Origin: Halodurantibacterium flavum
Lineage (GTDB): Bacteria > Pseudomonadota > Alphaproteobacteria > Rhodobacterales > Rhodobacteraceae
NCBI RefSeq assembly: GCF_042681825.1
Contig: NZ_JBHUGH010000011.1
Span: 1-64,000 of the forward strand
DNA length: 64,000 nt
Reading direction: 5' to 3'
The stretch's first letter is position 1. Every line of letters begins with the position of its first letter. Under the pieces are notes generated by a model that saw only the letters and a program-made list of their open reading frames with translations, ran no database searches and was not told where the DNA came from. Both the position numbers and the translations under genes were made by a program. Below, piece after piece: positions 62,444 through 64,000 of this stretch.

Positions 62444-62540
62444 GTGTCCACCTCCTGCAACCCGTCCGTTTGTTCCTACAGCCAGTTCGGCGAGATCGCC
62501 AGCCTGACGCGTTGTCCGCTCCCGTCTCTACATCGCGCAT

Positions 62541-62570
62541 AAAAAAAGCCCCGGCATATTGCCGGGGCTT
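62541..62570 (-). terminator. Intrinsic terminator of the catalase gene
   Basis: AAGCCCCGGC/GCCGGGGCTT (62546-62555, 62561-62570), five-base loop, followed on the minus strand by seven T. Confidence 0.92.
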
Positions 62571-62589
62571 TCTGGTCAAACCTTGGCGG

Positions 62590-64000
62590 TTACTCGGCCG
62601 CCTGCAGGCCCGCGCCGAGGGCCGCGCGCGCGGCGCGGATGCCGTCGGCATAGGCCGGGCTGATCAGCGCGAAATGGCCAAGGGCACGTTCGGCGATCTC
62701 TTCCGGGATGCCCTGCATCGCCTCGGCAATGTTGCCATAGAGACGCTGACGCTCGTCATCGTTCATCACCCGGTCATGCAGCGCCCGCGCCTGGCTGTAG
62801 TCGTCATTGCCTTCGCGGTGGTTATAGCGCGCGGCATCGCCCGAAATCCGCAGCGGCGGTTCTGCCGTGCTCGGATCTTCCTTGGCGGAGGCGGGGATCG
62901 AGTTCGGCTCGTAATAGGCGTCCAGATGCCCGGTGCGCTGCCCGAAGAAGTTCATCTGCCCGTCCTTGTGGTAATGGTGGACGGGGCAGCGCGGTGCGTT
63001 GACCGGCAGGGCCTCGTAATGCGTGCCAAGGCGATAGCGATGCGCATCGGCATAGCTGAAGACCCGGGCCTGAAGCATCTTGTCGGGCGAATAGCCGATG
63101 CCCGGCACCTTGTTAGAGGGGCTGAAGGCCGCCTGTTCGATCTCGGCGAAGTAGTTTTCGGGGTTCCGGTTCAGCTCCATGATGCCGACCTCGATCAGCG
63201 GATAGTCGCTGTGGGGCCAGATCTTGGTCAGGTCGAACGGGTTGTAGGGCGTCTGTTCCGCATCAAGTTCAGGCATGACCTGCACGCAGAGCTTCCATTT
63301 CGGGAAGTCGCCGTTCTCGATCGTGCCGAACAGCGCCTCCTGATAGCCCTCGCGGGTGCGGCCGATCACGGCTTCGCCCTCACGGTTGGTGTAGTGGGAA
63401 TGGCCCTGCATGGTCTTGAAGTGGAACTTGACCCAGAACCGCTCGCCGTCCTTGTTCCAGAACGAATAGGTGTGGCTGCCATAGCCGTTCATCTGCATCG
63501 GTGTCCGGGGAAGGCCGCGATCGGACATCAGGATCGTGACCTGATGCAGCGCCTCGGGGCTCAGGCTCCAGAAATCCCACATCGCGGTGGCCGAACGCAG
63601 GTTCGATTTCGGATGACGCTTTTGCGTGTGGATGAAGTCCGGGAACTTGTACGGATCGCGCACGAAAAAGATCGGGGTGTTGTTGCCCACGACGTCCCAG
63701 TTGCCCTCGTCGGTGTAGAACTTCACCGCAAAGCCGCGCACGTCGCGTTCATGGTCGGCGGCGCCGAGTTCACCGGCGACCGTCGAAAACCGCGCCAGAA
63801 GCTCGGTCTTCTTGCCGACGTCGGCAAAGATGCTCGCGCGGGTATAGCGGGTGATGTCATTGGTGACCGTGAATGTCCCGTAGGCGCCCCAACCCTTGGC
63901 ATGGACCACACGCTCGGGGATACGCTCGCGGTTCTGATGGGCCAGTTTCTCGATCAGCTGGTAGTCTTCCAGCAGGACCGGGCCGCGCGGACCTGCGGTC
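62590..64000 (-). CDS. katA: Monofunctional haem catalase, small-subunit type (start outside window)
   Basis: At least 470 residues are visible, missing only the extreme N-terminus beyond the right edge. The catalytic-His segment RVVHAKGWGAYGTF, the distal Asn region (VGNNTPIFFVRDPYKFPDF), and the haem-ligand Tyr in SYADAHRYRLG are present. Size and motifs point to the clade 3 small-subunit catalases that disproportionate H2O2. The start is not visible, so regulation (often OxyR) cannot be judged. Confidence 0.93.
   Translation of the reverse strand, partial: TAGPRGPVLLEDYQLIEKLAHQNRERIPERVVHAKGWGAYGTFTVTNDITRYTRASIFADVGKKTELLARFSTVAGELGAADHERDVRGFAVKFYTDEGNWDVVGNNTPIFFVRDPYKFPDFIHTQKRHPKSNLRSATAMWDFWSLSPEALHQVTILMSDRGLPRTPMQMNGYGSHTYSFWNKDGERFWVKFHFKTMQGHSHYTNREGEAVIGRTREGYQEALFGTIENGDFPKWKLCVQVMPELDAEQTPYNPFDLTKIWPHSDYPLIEVGIMELNRNPENYFAEIEQAAFSPSNKVPGIGYSPDKMLQARVFSYADAHRYRLGTHYEALPVNAPRCPVHHYHKDGQMNFFGQRTGHLDAYYEPNSIPASAKEDPSTAEPPLRISGDAARYNHREGNDDYSQARALHDRVMNDDERQRLYGNIAEAMQGIPEEIAERALGHFALISPAYADGIRAARAALGAGLQAAE

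Overview
The window is GC-rich, densely packed chromosomal DNA from an alphaproteobacterium, most probably family Rhodobacteraceae. The pointers are GcrA, a GapR/DUF2312 protein, a DUF1127 gene followed by an array of CCUCCUCCC-loop hairpins (CcsR/'cuckoo' RNA type), a terminator-containing leader upstream of mraZ (UpsM type), and the general gene content. The genus cannot be fixed from the sequence alone. One N at 57453 marks an assembly join.

Left end (1-8.4 kb): the tail of an IS5-type transposase, then an aromatic-catabolism island. A MarR regulator diverges from a four-gene operon for gentisate 1,2-dioxygenase, a mycothiol-type maleylpyruvate isomerase homologue, fumarylpyruvate hydrolase and a GST-type maleylpyruvate isomerase. 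Next come an IclR regulator and a hotdog thioesterase, divergent from a salicylyl-CoA 5-hydroxylase-like flavoprotein and an acyl-CoA ligase. Together these spell a CoA-dependent route: salicylate, salicylyl-CoA, gentisyl-CoA, gentisate, maleylpyruvate, fumarylpyruvate, fumarate plus pyruvate.

8.4-21 kb: fabI, a LysR/DoxX/VOC gene group, tRNA-Gly, pyruvate carboxylase, a UvrD/PcrA helicase, the anti-Shine-Dalgarno hairpin array with its DUF1127 gene, and mrp. 21-30.6 kb: the division and cell-wall (dcw) cluster mraZ-rsmH-ftsL-ftsI-murE-murF-mraY-murD, preceded by a probable attenuator RNA and a MraZ box. The cluster stops after murD; ftsW, murG and murC are not in the window.

30.6-45.5 kb: small regulators and membrane proteins (DUF442 phosphatase-like, DksA-type zinc finger, gapR), an iron-type ABC permease, tRNA-Thr, a 55-residue small gene, a vanadium haloperoxidase with an adjacent FG-GAP/VCBS protein, ychF, trpA, an FMN lactate dehydrogenase, an ABC-2 permease and gcrA. 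45.5-64 kb: an AsmA-like protein, trehalose synthesis (otsB-otsA), rplY, argD-argF, hrpB, a DUF3108 protein, meaB, rpmB, a copper-handling pair, a sirtuin, lepA, a SnoaL-like protein, and a catalase cut by the right edge.

Most genes are ordinary housekeeping. The parts most worth a second look are the hairpin array with compensatory base changes, the mraZ leader, the salicylyl-CoA/gentisate island with two unrelated maleylpyruvate isomerases, and the N-flanking perfect duplication.
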